The notes under the pieces are model-generated. The model had not been told where the DNA came from and made no database searches. It worked only from the letters and a program-made list of their open reading frames with translations. A DNA stretch of 21,233 nucleotides from Haplosporangium gracile. Its lineage: Eukaryota; Mortierellomycota; Mortierellomycetes; Mortierellales; Mortierellaceae. The stretch is taken from NCBI GenBank assembly GCA_015499985.1, contig JAAAUF010000732.1:1-21233 (forward strand), in the 5' to 3' direction. Positions 20,301 to 21,233 of this stretch are shown here, piece after piece; the first letter of the stretch is position 1; each line of letters opens with the position of its first letter. The position numbers were made by a program, and so were the translations under genes.

Positions 20301-21008
20301 CCTTCCACAGGTGCGTCGGCGCTTTTCGGCGTCCCGGATAAGTCTTTTTTTCATCTTTGATTTGCCATGGATGAGCACTGTTCAAAGTTTGCCGCCAAAA
20401 AAAAAAAAAAAAAGCCTTGTAAATAGAAAAGAGCAACTTTCAATGTGATTCAAGGGGTTGAAAAGAGGGGAGAAGGGGGGAGAAGGGGGAAAAAGAAACG
20501 CTGACCGGGGAAAGAGGGGCAGAGCAGGAGGAACGTCTGACAGGGAGAAGTGCTCGTTTAAAATGGCAGTACTCTTCTCAGCACTCACTTGCATTCACAA
20601 AGACTACATCGCATCATACTCTTATTATTAGTTATTGCTCTCTCTCTCCATCTTTTCCCTCCAACCTTCATCGCAATAAAAGGATTTTGATTGTGCTTCA
20701 CCTTTTCTCATCAACCAAGTGCTGCATCCTTTGTCCACCCTCTCTCCTATATTTTTTGTTACCTCACTCTGCACCCTTCACCTTTCAAAAACAATGAGTA
20801 TGCCATCACATTACCTTGGCTGGTTGTCGTTATAATCGTCGTAGTTATCGATGGGAGTTATGGAAGAAGAAGAATAAGGCTGGGTGTTGAGGAGAGATGG
20901 GGATAAGGGTGGCTCGCCGTGGGCTCCTCGATCGGTAAAGACAGCAAACTCGACCGTTACCTCAGGGACGAGTGCAACGTGCAGATCTTCGCTCACTTGG
21001 GTCTCCAT
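17323..21008 (-). CDS. Sel1-repeat protein of the fungal Dsf2/Nif1 type, 4 exons, 857 aa
   Basis: Exons in transcript order are 21008-20815, 20028-18921, 18736-18275 and 18132-17323, with all phases joining. Three Sel1 (TPR-like) repeats were seen: about 416-452 (PLGQLMYGLSLRHGWGCKAN), about 551-588 (LYELGMSYLKGWGVAKDK) and 589-625 (GDPDSQNETALCYYEGIGIE). They are followed by the signature NSWIWKPKYD at about 631-640. This order and motif match my memory of fungal proteins related to yeast Dsf2 and fission-yeast Nif1, a mitotic regulator that binds Nim1 kinase. Shared function is inference. The repeats are probably protein-docking surfaces. The rest is Ser/Thr/Pro-rich, including a roughly 90-residue insertion between repeats 1 and 2 and many SP sites. 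The N-terminal exon depends on a 786-nt intron. If that is wrong, the protein starts at ATG 20024 and has 791 aa. Confidence 0.82.
20029..20814 (-). other. putative 786-nt first intron of the Sel1 gene
   Basis: On the minus strand the donor is GTAATG and the acceptor ACATAG. The flanking exons join in phase 2 and give a continuous frame. It contains a (TTTG)n run near 20140-20158, an A-run at 20397-20413, a GA-rich block near 20457-20520 and a CT-rich block near 20640-20720. No exon or RNA gene was seen. It could instead be the promoter of a shorter transcript. Confidence 0.5.
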
Positions 21009-21179
21009 TTGATTATATTTTTTGTTTCGTTGTTGTCGTTGCTGGTTAGGAGGATGAATGGATGGCTCAACTGATGGGTTGTTGGTTATTGGAGTGAATG
21101 GAGGAGAGTGGGTCAAGTTCGGTAATTAATGACAATTATCAAGGGGGGAGAGGAAGGGACGGAAGGGGAGGAAAAGAAC

Positions 21180-21182
<3 letters not shown>
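21009..21182 (-). promoter_or_regulatory. upstream flank of the Sel1 gene
   Basis: The minus-strand frame of exon 1 stays open upstream to a TAA at 21128-21126 but contains no ATG before 21008, so METQVSED is the first possible start. No TATA or CCAAT element stood out in this short stretch. Confidence 0.4.

Positions 21183-21233
<51 letters not shown>
21183..21233 (+). repeat. (GA)n microsatellite at the window edge
   Basis: About 25 uninterrupted AG/GA dinucleotides run to the last base. It may extend beyond the window and may mark an assembly break. Confidence 0.97.

Noticed and set aside
20260..20335. GC-rich boxes resembling E2F/MBF sites in the Sel1 first intron
   Set aside because: The matches are imperfect (for example GCGCCATTTT) and no position-specific support exists.
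1..21233. Transposons, tRNA/rRNA genes, CRISPR arrays, secondary-metabolite or defence clusters
   Set aside because: No transposase or reverse-transcriptase motifs, terminal repeats, spaced repeat arrays or tRNA-like A/B boxes were recognised by reading. A software scan was not possible.

Overview
The window looks like nuclear DNA of a filamentous, early-diverging fungus. Genes are split by short GT-AG introns, mostly 80-190 nt. Coding sequence is of balanced composition, while spacers are rich in homopolymer runs, CT/GA tracts and microsatellites. My best guess is Mucoromycota, perhaps Mortierellaceae. That is an impression from protein style and intron pattern, not a measured placement. No bacterial operon features, transposon, CRISPR array, tRNA or rRNA was recognised.

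Five protein genes can be rebuilt exon by exon with matching splice phases. (1) 520-2882, minus: mitochondrial methionyl-tRNA synthetase, 7 exons, 588 aa. (2) 3140-4534, plus: Rieske iron-sulfur subunit of cytochrome bc1, 3 exons, 227 aa. (3) 4802-7006, plus: CDK8/Srb10-type Mediator kinase, 8 exons, 477 aa. (4) 9097-16863, plus: very large cytosolic hybrid histidine kinase, GAF / second GAF-like / HisKA / HATPase / degenerate receiver / receiver, 5 exons, 1828 aa if a 1974-nt first intron is real. (5) 17323-21008, minus: Sel1-repeat protein of the fungal Dsf2/Nif1 type, 4 exons, 857 aa.

Genes 1 and 2 are divergent and share a 257-bp promoter with a CCAAT box, a TATA-like element and two perfect inverted repeats. 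Both products act in mitochondria, one in organellar translation and one in respiration, so co-regulation is plausible. Gene 3 follows gene 2 in tandem. A gene-poor 2.1-kb stretch then leads to gene 4. Genes 4 and 5 converge on a 459-bp spacer. The right edge is a (GA)n tract, and the left edge may hold the tail of an exon from another gene.

I found no clear undescribed multi-gene system. The most interesting items are the paired inverted repeats in the divergent promoter, the pseudo-receiver and cryptic second GAF of the histidine kinase, its unusually long first intron with a possible internal promoter, and a small antisense ORF inside that intron.
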